From Phycisphaeraceae bacterium (GTDB taxonomy: Bacteria > Planctomycetota > Phycisphaerae > Phycisphaerales > UBA1924): a stretch of 64,000 bases of DNA. The stretch covers positions 124,001 to 188,000 of the forward strand of contig JAHCJI010000005.1 in the NCBI GenBank assembly GCA_026126305.1, given 5' to 3'. Below, piece by piece: positions 18,208-27,129 of the stretch; position 1 is the stretch's first letter, and the number at the start of each line of letters is the position of its first letter. Both the position numbers and the translations under genes were made by a program. The notes under the pieces are model-generated. The model saw only the letters and a list, made by a program, of their open reading frames with translations. It ran no database searches and was not told the DNA's origin.

Positions 18208-18706
18208 CATCAAGGAGCATCCCGAGCAAGGCACGCCACTCCATGTAACGATACTCAACACCCTCCCGCACATGCAACGCACGAATCAACCCGTGGCAAC
18301 GCTCGTGCAGAGCCTCTTGCCAACCCTCCGCGGTCGGGTCGCAGTAATACGTCCGGCAGCCCATCGGTCGGACTCCATGCACGCCGCACAAGAGCCCGGA
18401 TTGAAAGGGGCACCCCCCACGCTCCAAAGCACCCTCGAGTCCATCCCGGCTCAACCCGGACGTGCCCGCTGGCAAACGCTGCACGAACCATGCCCCCTCA
18501 AGCCCGGTCACATACAGCCGGTGGCCATACGACTCAAAATTGCAGCAACGACCCGAGGCATCACACACCGGGCCACGAGCCGCAACCTGGTCCGCGATCA
18601 TCGCATAAATCGCACCTAGCCGAAAACCAACCGCTGGCCGCTGAGCCGCCTCCAGCCAGCCTCGCGCCAACACAACCTCTCCCGGACCGTTCATTCCCAA
18701 GGCCAT
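18182..18706 (-). CDS. YkgJ-like cysteine-cluster protein, second copy
   Basis: 174 aa from ATG 18706, which overlaps the stop of the upstream gene as TAATG, indicating coupling. It has many cysteines in the YkgJ/UPF0153 pattern: CDASGRCCNF at about 48-57, then CPFQSGLLCGVHGVRPMGC and a further CD pair. These clusters are thought to bind iron-sulfur or zinc, and function is unproven. It pairs with the preceding YkgJ-like gene, but the two sequences differ clearly outside the cysteine spacing. Third gene of the SpoIIE-phosphatase operon. Confidence 0.78.
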   Translation of the reverse strand: MALGMNGPGEVVLARGWLEAAQRPAVGFRLGAIYAMIADQVAARGPVCDASGRCCNFESYGHRLYVTGLEGAWFVQRLPAGTSGLSRDGLEGALERGGCPFQSGLLCGVHGVRPMGCRTYYCDPTAEGWQEALHERCHGLIRALHVREGVEYRYMEWRALLGMLLDAIETQYQE

Positions 18707-19197
18707 TAGATCGGGCTCGCGTCCCGGGTGAGCCTCACCATCGATGCCGGATGCAAAGGCCCCCGGTTGATCCCCGGACACGTCGCCGACGCTCGCGCCC
18801 ACGATCGCTCGTCGACCAGATTCCGCTTCCAGAAGGGCCACGTCCGGCATTGCTCGGGGCGATCCGAATAGACGCCGCACAAGGCTATCCCGGGCACGCT
18901 CGTCCGATCCAGAAACACGCAGTCCCACCCATAGGCAGTCAGTCGCTCCACGAGCGACACGCCACCATCGGCCACCTTCGTGTATCGCTGCAAGAAGTCG
19001 TCCTCACGAACACCAAGCCGCTCGGCCAACGCCACAATCTCCCGCACGTTGACCATCACCGTCCCGGGCACGCCCGAGCAACAGTTCCCGCACATTGTGC
19101 AGGAAAACCGCAGACCATCTTCAACACGCCGCCGCCCATCCGCATCCGCAAGGCCGAACGGAGCCGCCTCGTACCACGCATCACCGTCCGGGCTCAT
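18706..19197 (-). CDS. YkgJ-family cysteine-cluster protein, first copy
   Basis: 163 aa, ATG 19197 overlapping the stop of the SpoIIE-like gene (ATGA). Residues about 32-41 are SCTMCGNCCS, followed by a spaced CVFLD and CGVYSDRPEQCRTWPFW, the full YkgJ-type cysteine cluster probably binding a metal or Fe-S centre. Soluble, no signal peptide. The tight coupling on both sides implies that the phosphatase and the two cysteine-cluster proteins are made together. Role unknown. Confidence 0.85.
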   Translation of the reverse strand: MSPDGDAWYEAAPFGLADADGRRRVEDGLRFSCTMCGNCCSGVPGTVMVNVREIVALAERLGVREDDFLQRYTKVADGGVSLVERLTAYGWDCVFLDRTSVPGIALCGVYSDRPEQCRTWPFWKRNLVDERSWARASATCPGINRGPLHPASMVRLTRDASPI

Positions 19198-20555
19198 GCC
19201 AACACGCCGGCAGCCGAATCAAATGTCGGCAACGCCGCCCGCATCGTTGGCTCGTACCGCAAGGCCACGATCGTCTGGTCATCCTCGCGCGTGCGAAGCC
19301 GCGTGTGCTCATACAAAGCCCCGTGTACCGAATCCACCACGCAGGCGGGCTGACCTGAGCATTCCTCCAACGCCGCGTCCAGCCCCTTCACACCGAACAT
19401 CTCGCGCCTGGCGTTGAATGCCTCGGTAATCCCATCGGTGTACAGCACGATCGTGTCGCCAGGCTCCAGCCGGATCGAAGCGCTCGTCGCTCCAAGTGGC
19501 TCAAAAACACCAAGGGGAAGCGTCCCAGCCTCCTCGATCGAACTCACCAGGCCCGTCGCCCCGTGCTTCCAACGCGGTGGATTATGCCCCGCCCGGCTGA
19601 ATTGGAACTCGCCCGTCGATGGATCATAAATCGCCAGAAACGCCGTCGTAAAAGCCCCCTCAAGCCCCGCAGCCACCAGACGGCTGTTCGCGTGCTCCAG
19701 CACAAGGTGCGGGTGCACACCACTCCCCTCGTACGCGTGCAAGATCGCGTGCAGCATCGCCATCACCGTCGCCGCCGCCGCGCCATGGCCCGCGACGTCC
19801 GCGATCAGGATGCCCCAACGACCGTCCTCGAAGTGGAAGAAATCATAATAATCACCCCCCGCTTCATCGCTCGTCAGGTAACTCGTGGCAACCTTCAAAC
19901 CAGGGATCGAAGGCAGCGTCCGCGGAAGCAAAGACTGCTGCACACGGGCAACCTCCTCAAACTGCGTCCGCAGCCGGACCGTCGCACGCTCGGCCTCGCG
20001 CACCGACACAAGGTTGCGAGTAGCCGTCCCGGCGAGGTTCGCAACCATCACAAAAATTTCCAGCGCCTCGTCGTCGTAGGTATCCGGGGCACGCGCAAAC
20101 TGCAAGGCCCAGTTCACGGGGCGGCCACGATCAAAAATCGGCGTCGCCATCACCGATCGCATCTCCAGTGCGGCAGGGCCCAACGCCGGATCGTCCCGCA
20201 GACCGTCCAGACGCATCACCACAGGCTCGCCACGGTCAATCAACTGCCCGATCAGCCCGCCCTCGTACGTCGGCAGCGTTGACCAATGCCGCCACGGATC
20301 CATCCGGGCATACAACGACACACCACCGTCCGACGCCGCGGCCGCCTCACGGGTATCGATCAGCCTCGTCAACTTATAAGACCCGCGCGCCAGCCCACGC
20401 ACAGACGCCGACACGTACAAATCAACCGGGTACAAACGCCACAACTGCCGAAATGCAACCTGGATCTCCCCAGGCTCGCGAGCCAGACTCACGCCCTCGA
20501 GCAACTCACGCACCAGCGCGAGGCGGGCCTTCGGATCGGTCAGCAACTGCGACAT
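19194..20555 (-). CDS. GAF-SpoIIE PP2C-type serine phosphatase
   Basis: 453 aa, ATG 20555. Residues about 20-185 resemble a GAF sensor domain. Residues about 200-435 form a SpoIIE/RsbU PP2C phosphatase with all the metal-binding acidic motifs: SDEAGGDYYDFF, LIADVAGHGAAAA, LYTDGITEAFN and REDDQTIVAL. Such enzymes dephosphorylate anti-anti-sigma (STAS) proteins in partner-switching pathways. No STAS or anti-sigma kinase gene is nearby, so the partner is elsewhere. It heads an overlapping three-gene operon with two YkgJ-like genes. No Shine-Dalgarno sequence is visible before the start. Confidence 0.9.
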   Translation of the reverse strand: MSQLLTDPKARLALVRELLEGVSLAREPGEIQVAFRQLWRLYPVDLYVSASVRGLARGSYKLTRLIDTREAAAASDGGVSLYARMDPWRHWSTLPTYEGGLIGQLIDRGEPVVMRLDGLRDDPALGPAALEMRSVMATPIFDRGRPVNWALQFARAPDTYDDEALEIFVMVANLAGTATRNLVSVREAERATVRLRTQFEEVARVQQSLLPRTLPSIPGLKVATSYLTSDEAGGDYYDFFHFEDGRWGILIADVAGHGAAAATVMAMLHAILHAYEGSGVHPHLVLEHANSRLVAAGLEGAFTTAFLAIYDPSTGEFQFSRAGHNPPRWKHGATGLVSSIEEAGTLPLGVFEPLGATSASIRLEPGDTIVLYTDGITEAFNARREMFGVKGLDAALEECSGQPACVVDSVHGALYEHTRLRTREDDQTIVALRYEPTMRAALPTFDSAAGVLA

Positions 20556-20718
20556 ACACCATCGTATCGTCCATCACCCGAGCCGGCCCGAACGACGCAC
20601 CAACCCGCTCGGAATCCCGAGCCACAAAACCCGCACCCGCCCTGCCAGCCAAATCGCACAACCCAACACCCGCAAGCCAGCATCAGGCCCACCTCCAAAC
20701 ATCACGCTACCATCACAT

Positions 20719-21267
20719 ATGGGACGCCGACAGGTCCATTACGAACGGGCATTCACGGCCATGCTTTTCGAACGCGGGGTCCCATATGTCGCCGTCGACG
20801 AGGCAAGGCGAGCCATACTCCCCGGAGAACAGGCGCCACTCAAGACCAGCCGCAACGGCCAGGCACGAACACTCAAGGCCTTCGACTTCGTCCTCTACGG
20901 CACGCCCAACCTCCTCGTCGAACTCAAAGGCCGGCGCCTCCCCGCGGGCTCGACAAGGCTCGAAAACTGGGTCACCGACGACGACGTCGACAGCCTCAGG
21001 CGATGGGCCGCCCTCTTTGGCCCGGGCTATGTCGGATGCTTTGTGTTCGTTTACGAATGCACCGACGAGCCGCCCACCACGCTGAGCCCCATCTTCGAAG
21101 ACTGCTGGATCTTCAAAGATCGCTGGTACGCTCTGCGCGCCATCGACATCGAGGCCTACGCCGCCAATATGCGCGTCCGCAGCGCCCGATGGCGGACAGT
21201 CTGCCTCGCCAAGGACGACTTCGAACGCGCCAGCGGCCCGCTCATGGCAAGAGCCATGCAAACGTAA
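20719..21267 (+). CDS. HYExAFE family protein
   Basis: 182 aa, ATG 20719. It starts MGRRQVHYERAFTAML, the motif that names this largely planctomycete family. The core has KAFDFVLYGTPNLLVELKGRR. The D-x(9)-ExK spacing of DFVLYGTPNLLVELK is what one would expect of a PD-(D/E)XK nuclease-like fold, which is my inference. No Shine-Dalgarno sequence is visible. Divergent from the SpoIIE-like operon and convergent with ricT. Confidence 0.8.
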   Translation: MGRRQVHYERAFTAMLFERGVPYVAVDEARRAILPGEQAPLKTSRNGQARTLKAFDFVLYGTPNLLVELKGRRLPAGSTRLENWVTDDDVDSLRRWAALFGPGYVGCFVFVYECTDEPPTTLSPIFEDCWIFKDRWYALRAIDIEAYAANMRVRSARWRTVCLAKDDFERASGPLMARAMQT

Positions 21268-21291
21268 CACGCACGAATCCCCCCGACAGAC

Positions 21292-22608
21292 TCAGCCTTC
21301 CAAAGGCCCCGAACCAGGCTCGCCACCACCCCCATCAACCGCTCCCCCACCACGGCGACGCTTGCGACGCCGCTTCTTGCGCATCGGCGTGCCCTCACCC
21401 TCCAAAGCGCCCGGCGCATTGACTCCATCCACCTTGCCACCATCCGCAAGTGGCTTCTTCTTGCGCCGCTTCTTCTTACGCACCGGGCCTTCCACGCCCT
21501 CCGAAGCATCCCCGCTCGCGGGCCGCACCGAGGCCTCGGCACGAGCGATCGGTTCGGGCTTACGGCGAACCTCGGGGACGGTCCGCACCGGCGCCTCGCT
21601 CGGATCGATCAGGTCTTCAACAGGCACCGCGATCTCACGACCATCGAATTCCAACCGAACCAACACCAGTTGCGTCAGAATCTGTGTATCGACAACCTCG
21701 CCCACACCCTCGCTCGTACCCACTCGCGTCTTGCGATGCGGCAAACGAGCCGCCAATTCGCGATAACTCTCGTCCTCGTATCGCAGGCAGCACATCAACC
21801 GCCCGCAACGCCCGGAAATCTTCAGAGGATCAAGCGTCGCCTTCTGCTGCTTGGCCGCACGCATCGGCACGGGCTTGAGCACCTTCAGAAAGTTCTTGCA
21901 ACAGCAATGCTGGCCACAACGCTCGTAGTCCGCCGTCAGCCGGGCCTCATCGCGAGCACCAACCGGGCGAACCTCAACACGGCATCCCTCGGGGGCTTCA
22001 CGCTGCATCGCATCACGCAGTCGGCCAGCCTGCAATCGAGGGTCCGGCCCGCGAGGCGTTGGGCCCTTGGGCTGACCCGGCAAACCCTCGCCCTGCTCGA
22101 CCAGGTAGTAATAGGTCCGCAACTCCCCGCCCAGGATCGATTCGGCATCCACAACGCGGATGTCCAATCCGAGTTCCTCGCAAACAGCCCGCGCACGCAA
22201 CTTCAGACCATGCGCCGATTGCTCGCACGCAGACTGCCCATCCAGGTCCGAGACCGTCGCCACACGCAGCACACGCCCCTTGTCGTAAAACGGGAAGTCA
22301 CGACCGCCAGAGGCCTCGATGTACCGCAGCATCTCCTGCCGACTGATGCTCTTGCCACACCCGCTATTGGGGCACGTGCTGGTCAGCATCTCCCCCAGTT
22401 CCGTCCCGCGAAACGTCCGCACCACAAGCTTGCTGCCACACCCCGGCGTCACGTCCAGCGTGTATCGAAACTCTCCGATCAATCGCATCGACCCAAACCG
22501 ACACACCACCGTCTTCGGAGGCGTCAGACGCTCGCGCGCCAGCCGGTCCTGTTCGTCGGTGTACGCCGCGAGATCGGCCTCAAATTGCGGGAGCGGTACG
22601 ATCGGCAT
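21292..22608 (-). CDS. ricT: PSP1-domain regulatory complex protein (RicT/YaaT-like)
   Basis: 438 aa. Residues about 30-310 match PSP1/YaaT proteins: RGTELGEML, then GCRVEVRPVGARDEA, CGQHCCCKNFL and KISGRCGRLMCCLRYE, a cysteine-rich signature. In Bacillus, RicT acts with RicA and RicF in an Fe-S-containing complex affecting RNase Y and phosphorelay functions. The C-terminal about 110 residues are a disordered basic tail with clusters such as RKKKRRKKK and RKKRRRKRRR, suggesting nucleic-acid binding. Last gene of a minus-strand run, 11 bases after a small membrane protein gene. Confidence 0.85.
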   Translation of the reverse strand: MPIVPLPQFEADLAAYTDEQDRLARERLTPPKTVVCRFGSMRLIGEFRYTLDVTPGCGSKLVVRTFRGTELGEMLTSTCPNSGCGKSISRQEMLRYIEASGGRDFPFYDKGRVLRVATVSDLDGQSACEQSAHGLKLRARAVCEELGLDIRVVDAESILGGELRTYYYLVEQGEGLPGQPKGPTPRGPDPRLQAGRLRDAMQREAPEGCRVEVRPVGARDEARLTADYERCGQHCCCKNFLKVLKPVPMRAAKQQKATLDPLKISGRCGRLMCCLRYEDESYRELAARLPHRKTRVGTSEGVGEVVDTQILTQLVLVRLEFDGREIAVPVEDLIDPSEAPVRTVPEVRRKPEPIARAEASVRPASGDASEGVEGPVRKKKRRKKKPLADGGKVDGVNAPGALEGEGTPMRKKRRRKRRRGGGAVDGGGGEPGSGPLEG

Positions 22609-22619
22609 CGTGCAAACGC

Positions 22620-22970
22620 TTAGCGCCCGCCGCCGGCCGCAGCCCGAGCCTGCGTGAACACACGCGCCAGGTCCTCGGTCCGTTGCAGTACAACCTCACG
22701 CTGGTTCTCAACGCGGTACACCATCAGACGCTCCGAACGCTGGTCCAACACGTACAGCAACTCCTCGCTACTGGATTGCCCCTGCGTCGTCATGGCCGCA
22801 AAGCCGCCGCCAACAGCAACCATCTCTGCCAGAACGCTCGAAACCGAAGCAGGGCCCGAATCTCCGGGGCGGCCGGCCTGCACCAGCAACAAACCACCCA
22901 GCACCAACGCGCTGGCAACCAGAGGCATCACACCACGACGATGATCGTCTCCGTTGGTACGACGGCTCAT
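22620..22970 (-). CDS. Small single-pass membrane protein
   Basis: 116 aa, ATG 22970 overlapping the upstream stop (ATGA). A short basic N-terminus, one hydrophobic helix (GVMPLVASALVLGGLLLVQ, about 14-32), then an extracytoplasmic domain ending in LLYVLDQRSERLMVYRVEN. That last segment resembles a single beta-propeller-like blade, and the upstream neighbour has a comparable VHVIDTTNQEMITLRWD strand, so the pair may be related. Unknown function. Confidence 0.75.
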   Translation of the reverse strand: MSRRTNGDDHRRGVMPLVASALVLGGLLLVQAGRPGDSGPASVSSVLAEMVAVGGGFAAMTTQGQSSSEELLYVLDQRSERLMVYRVENQREVVLQRTEDLARVFTQARAAAGGGR

Positions 22971-23299
22971 CGGCCACCCCCCTGCCCGGCGGCCAGGGCA
23001 TCATTCCGCAAGTTGCGATACCCAAGACCATCGAACGCCTTGCGAGCCTGATCCCACCGAAGCGTGATCATCTCTTGGTTCGTCGTGTCGATCACATGCA
23101 CTGCGTTGCTCGGCGAGCCCGTCATCTGACCGCCCACGATCAGATACTCGCCACGAGGACGCTGCGCCTGTTGCGCGATCGCCCCGGGAGACAGCATCAC
23201 CACGCCAAGCGCCAGCAACAAACCGGCATTCAAAGCGACAAGAAAATATCGTGGATCCGAAACGCGGCCAAGCCGGGACCGTTGCACCTGCTCGCTCAT
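22967..23299 (-). CDS. Small single-pass membrane protein
   Basis: 110 aa. ATG 23299 is chosen over the upstream in-frame start because GGAG lies 8 bases before it. A cytoplasmic about 20-residue N-terminus precedes one helix (FLVALNAGLLLALGVVML), then AIAQQAQRPRGEYLIVGGQM and a short domain ending AAGQGGGR. The downstream neighbour ends similarly (AAAGGGR). Unknown function. It is translationally coupled to the 116-aa gene by a 4-base overlap. Confidence 0.75.
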   Translation of the reverse strand: MSEQVQRSRLGRVSDPRYFLVALNAGLLLALGVVMLSPGAIAQQAQRPRGEYLIVGGQMTGSPSNAVHVIDTTNQEMITLRWDQARKAFDGLGYRNLRNDALAAGQGGGR

Positions 23300-23353
23300 G
23301 CTGGGGGCTCCTGGATCTTCCAACCACAAACTCCAATCACGCACACGAACACG

Positions 23354-23617
23354 TCAGTCCTGGTGGCCACGCTTCGCCGGAATCACCGTCGCAGCGACGA
23401 TGCTCACCAACACAACTCCGGCAATCAGAAAGTTCGTAATCACCGGAGGCTTGGCAGGCTGCTCGGGACGCGGAGGTCGAAGGCTTCCAGTCTGCGTCAA
23501 TCCAGACTGCCCGTACGCAACCGAAGGCACGCTCATCAAGAGCGTACTCCCAAGGACCACCGCACCAACACCGGTGCGGACAAGAAAACTCTTCCGAGAG
23601 CTCAGCGGTCGGGTCAT
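23354..23617 (-). CDS. Small exported or membrane protein
   Basis: 87 aa, ATG 23617 with GGAGG 4 bases upstream. An N-terminal hydrophobic segment (VGAVVLGSTLLMSVPSVAYG) looks like a signal peptide. A proline-rich linker (LRPPRPEQPAKPP) and a second hydrophobic helix (ITNFLIAGVVLVSIVAATVI) follow, ending PAKRGHQD. No family recognised. It lies 54 bases ahead of the 110-aa membrane protein gene on the same strand. Confidence 0.7.
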   Translation of the reverse strand: MTRPLSSRKSFLVRTGVGAVVLGSTLLMSVPSVAYGQSGLTQTGSLRPPRPEQPAKPPVITNFLIAGVVLVSIVAATVIPAKRGHQD

Positions 23618-23747
23618 GCGGCCTCCAATGCACGAGAACCAGGGCACCATACCGCGCCGGGGCCCCTCGCGTTGCACAGTGTACGGCCCTCGGCAGGCAA
23701 AAAATGGGACACCCCAAACCTCCAAACCAGCACCTACCAACCAGCCA

Positions 23748-24476
23748 TCAAACACCCACGCCCGCCAGCCCCACACGCTTGAGCATCCCGGCAAAATCCC
23801 GAGGCACCGGAGACAACACGTCCACACCCACACCGGTCATCGGGTGCTCAAAGGACAGCCGGTGCGCGTGCAGCATCAGACGCCCAGCCGCACCGGCGAT
23901 CGTCGCGTTCGCGTACAAGTCGTCCCCAAGGATCGGGCAGCCGATCGAAGCCAGATGCACCCGAACCTGGTGCAGGCGGCCCGTCACCGCCCGGCATTCC
24001 AGCAACGCCGCCGCCGCGCTCTGCCCGACGAGCCGGTACGCCGTGAGAGAGGGCTTCCCACCCGAAGCCACCCGGGCCAGTTTCATCGACTTGTGCTCTT
24101 CCAGAATCGGGCGGTTGATCGTCCCCACGGGCAACTTCGAAGGGGCCCGACGCGTGATCGCATAATAAAACTTTGCCACCTTCCGCTCCCGGAACAACGC
24201 CGACATCGCTTCATGACAGAGCGGCGTCAAAGCTACCAGCACCAGCCCGCTCGTGGGCTTGTCAAGGCGATGCAGCATCCCGAAATCCCGGGCGGCACCG
24301 ACATTCTGCAATCGCGCACCATACCGCGAAAACAATCCGTTGAGCAGCGTGTCCTCCGCGTGCCCCTTGCCCGGCACCGTTGCAACCCGCGCGCGCTTCT
24401 CAACCACAAGTAGGTGCTCGTCCTCGTACCGCACTTTGAATGACACCCGCTCGTTGGGAACGATCGACTGGTTCAT
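23748..24476 (-). CDS. RluA-family pseudouridine synthase
   Basis: 242 aa from ATG 24476, which overlaps the stop of the upstream gene (ATGA). HRLDKPTSGLVLVA holds the catalytic aspartate of the RluA family, and CRAVTGRLHQVRVHLASIGCP matches the conserved TGRxHQIR block. It isomerises uridine in rRNA or tRNA. There is no S4 domain at the N-terminus, so it is a short, stand-alone type like RluA. The exact target site is not predictable. Confidence 0.9.
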   Translation of the reverse strand: MNQSIVPNERVSFKVRYEDEHLLVVEKRARVATVPGKGHAEDTLLNGLFSRYGARLQNVGAARDFGMLHRLDKPTSGLVLVALTPLCHEAMSALFRERKVAKFYYAITRRAPSKLPVGTINRPILEEHKSMKLARVASGGKPSLTAYRLVGQSAAAALLECRAVTGRLHQVRVHLASIGCPILGDDLYANATIAGAAGRLMLHAHRLSFEHPMTGVGVDVLSPVPRDFAGMLKRVGLAGVGV

Positions 24477-25246
24477 CGATGGCTCTTCACCGACGCAGCG
24501 CAACCCTGCGGGCTCGCCTCGTGATCGACGTACCAACGGGTATGCCCGCCCATGAGCGTCGGAACCGGGTCGATCTCGCCTCGACTCACACGCTCGAGCG
24601 CCCCACGAACCTCGCCGCCCACCGCGACAACACCCAGAAACCGGCTCCCCGAAAGCATCCGAGGCGTCATCGTCACGCTCCCGTCCGGCAGACGAACCAC
24701 CAAACGCTCCGTCCCGCCAACATGCATCGGATCCAAACGCCCCGCGATACCTCCCGCTCCAAGGGCCAGCACCGCCATGTCCAGACGGTCGTGCCCAGAG
24801 GGCCGGCACGAAAGCGAGCCCACCAACGCACGCTCGTACTCAACGTCCGCGGCAGGCCGAAACGCCGACATCCCATGCACCTGCCCACGTGGGATCCCCG
24901 AGTGACCGATCACAAAATCTCGCAACACCCCGTACACGCTCTCCGGATGGTCATGCGCCACCGCCGAATCATCCACCGTCCATACGTGCGTCTCACGCCA
25001 AGGCAAAGACCGATACGCAGGATCAACCATCAACTCACGGCACAACCGCTCAAGCAACACCAGCGAGCCACCACCAGAGACCGCGACGTGAAAACTCCCA
25101 AACTCTCGAACGCACGCGATCGACTGCAACAAAAAATCCTGTGCCAGGCACCCGATCGCATCCTCAACCGTCGCCTGCAACGCAACCGTGTCCCGCAACG
25201 GCGGCGGCACCGGGTCTCGCTCCAACTCGATCGGCGGATGTTCCAC
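24473..25246 (-). CDS. 6-phosphogluconolactonase-like protein lacking catalytic motifs
   Basis: About 257 aa if GTG 25246 is used. The start is uncertain, and another GTG lies 15 bases upstream. The segments SFHVAVSGGGSLVLLERL and WRETHVWTVDDSAVAHDHPES follow the NagB/6-phosphogluconolactonase fold. The usual DER is VDD, and the usual GDGHTASLFP is GAGGIAGRLDP, so the catalytic histidine is missing. The protein may have changed function or act as a binding protein. It is translationally coupled to the pseudouridine synthase gene. Confidence 0.6.
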   Translation of the reverse strand: MEHPPIELERDPVPPPLRDTVALQATVEDAIGCLAQDFLLQSIACVREFGSFHVAVSGGGSLVLLERLCRELMVDPAYRSLPWRETHVWTVDDSAVAHDHPESVYGVLRDFVIGHSGIPRGQVHGMSAFRPAADVEYERALVGSLSCRPSGHDRLDMAVLALGAGGIAGRLDPMHVGGTERLVVRLPDGSVTMTPRMLSGSRFLGVVAVGGEVRGALERVSRGEIDPVPTLMGGHTRWYVDHEASPQGCAASVKSHR

Positions 25247-25364
25247 ACTCCATTGTCCCACACTCAGACACCCAAGGCCACAACCGATACGCCCGCAACC
25301 CGAACGCTGTACACTGGTACGACCCCAGCCTTCACAGACAGCAGACCAGGAACCGCAACAAAAC

Positions 25365-27065
25365 ATGAACCGCCAAGAACAACAGCGACTCCTCAGGCCC
25401 CTCGGCTGGCAGGGACGCACCCATCCACTCGACGGAAGGGAAATCACCATAGGCAGACACCCAACAAATACCGTTCGGTTGGCCGACGAAAAGGCCAGCC
25501 GCCACCATTGCACCATCCGCCCGGACGACCAAGGCCGTTACATCATCATCGATCTCGATTCCCGCAATGGCACACGGGTCAACGAGGTCAAAGTACAGCA
25601 GACCTACATCGACCAAGGCGACGTCATACGCGTCGGTGGGCACGAGTTCATTGTCGAAACCGCCGCAGATTCACACGACTCAGGCCCCGATAGCGGCGAC
25701 TCGGCAACCATGACCGTCACACGCATGTCACGAAACAAGGCCGAGTCCGGCGTCTCGGCCGAGAAGGCAACCTGGGCCAGGGAAATCCGACGAGCCATCG
25801 AAAGCCTCCCCCCCGCCGGCCAACTCCAGCAGGACATCACCATCCTCAACGCCTCGGGCCAGCGCACCGGTGCCCTCACCGGACAGAGCCCCGGGCCCGT
25901 CGCCGTCCGACTCCTCCTAACAAGCGCCGACAAGAGCCGGGCCACCGACATCCACCTCGAACCAAGAGGCGAAACCTTCCAGGCACGACTGCGCGTCGAC
26001 GGCCAGATGGTCCCACTGGCAGATCTGCCCGCCAGCGTCGGCACACTCGCCTGCAACCTCATCAAGACCGCATGCGAGATGGAAATCGCCGGAAAGCAGG
26101 CCATCCACGACGGAACCATGTCCGCCCTCTTCAACACAGAGTCCGAAAACAGAAGGGTCGAGTATCGCATCAGCTTCACGCCAGCAGTCGGAGGACAGAA
26201 ACTCGTCATGCGCGTCCTCGACGGCCGAGGTGTGCCGCAATCCGTCGAAGACCTCGGGCTGGCACCCTACATGCTCCCACGCATCCGATCAGTCCTCTCC
26301 AAAAACCAGGGAATGCTCCTCGTCTGCGGGCCCACAGGAAGCGGCAAGACAACAACACTCCACAACTGCATCCGCGAGATCGACCGCGAACGCAAGAACG
26401 TCATCACCATCGAAGACCCCGTCGAGTACAAGCTCTCAGGCGTCACCCAGATCCCCGTCGACGACAAGAAAGGCCTTGGTTTCAGCGGACTCCTGCGCAG
26501 CGTCCTGAGGCAAGACCCAGACGTCATACTCGTAGGTGAAATCAGAGACGACGAAACCGCACGCACCGCCATGCAGGCCGCCGTCACCGGCCACCTTGTC
26601 TTCTCCACCATCCACGCCAAGGACACCGTCGCCGCCGTCTTCAGGCTCCTCGACCTCGGCGTCGAGCCATACCTCGTCGCAAACGCACTCAACCTTATCC
26701 TCGCCCAGCGGCTCGTCCGTGTGCTGTGTACAAACTGCCGACACGAGGTCCCGCTCTCGCCGGGCCAGGCCAGCAAACTCGGCCCAACCCTCAGCAAGCA
26801 CATGGCAAAAGCGAACCACGTCTACACCCCCACCGGCTGCGCACATTGCCTCCGCACGGGATACATCGGCCGTCGCGCCATCTTCGAACTCCTCGAATTC
26901 AACGACGCCCTGCGAGACATCGTCCTCAGAGACCCCTCCATACAGGCAATCAAGAACGTCATCGAGGCAGACCTCTTCACGACACTCCACACCTTTGGCC
27001 TGAGACTGGCCGCCCAAGGCGTCACCAGCCTCGAAGAAGTCAATCAGGTCGCCGGAAGCGAGTAA
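25365..27065 (+). CDS. FHA-domain GspE/PilB-type secretion or pilus ATPase
   Basis: 566 aa, ATG 25365. Residues about 20-97 are an FHA domain with TIGRHPTNTV, KASRHHC and DSRNGTRVN, the phosphothreonine-binding pattern. After a linker, a GspE-type N2 region (RATDIHLEPRGE) leads to the ATPase core: Walker A GPTGSGKTTT at about 322-331, the Asp box ITIEDPVEY, Walker B DPDVILVGEIRDDETA at about 383-398, and the His box TGHLVFSTIHAKD. A four-cysteine zinc site (CTNC at 455, CAHC at about 491) marks the GspE/PilB class. The FHA domain replaces the normal N1 domain. No other type II or IV genes are adjacent. Confidence 0.9.
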   Translation: MNRQEQQRLLRPLGWQGRTHPLDGREITIGRHPTNTVRLADEKASRHHCTIRPDDQGRYIIIDLDSRNGTRVNEVKVQQTYIDQGDVIRVGGHEFIVETAADSHDSGPDSGDSATMTVTRMSRNKAESGVSAEKATWAREIRRAIESLPPAGQLQQDITILNASGQRTGALTGQSPGPVAVRLLLTSADKSRATDIHLEPRGETFQARLRVDGQMVPLADLPASVGTLACNLIKTACEMEIAGKQAIHDGTMSALFNTESENRRVEYRISFTPAVGGQKLVMRVLDGRGVPQSVEDLGLAPYMLPRIRSVLSKNQGMLLVCGPTGSGKTTTLHNCIREIDRERKNVITIEDPVEYKLSGVTQIPVDDKKGLGFSGLLRSVLRQDPDVILVGEIRDDETARTAMQAAVTGHLVFSTIHAKDTVAAVFRLLDLGVEPYLVANALNLILAQRLVRVLCTNCRHEVPLSPGQASKLGPTLSKHMAKANHVYTPTGCAHCLRTGYIGRRAIFELLEFNDALRDIVLRDPSIQAIKNVIEADLFTTLHTFGLRLAAQGVTSLEEVNQVAGSE

Positions 27066-27129
27066 ATCCCCAGAAATCGCTCCCCGCAAGCCGATACCTC
27101 ATGGCATTCCACGACCGCGAGGCCTTGCC

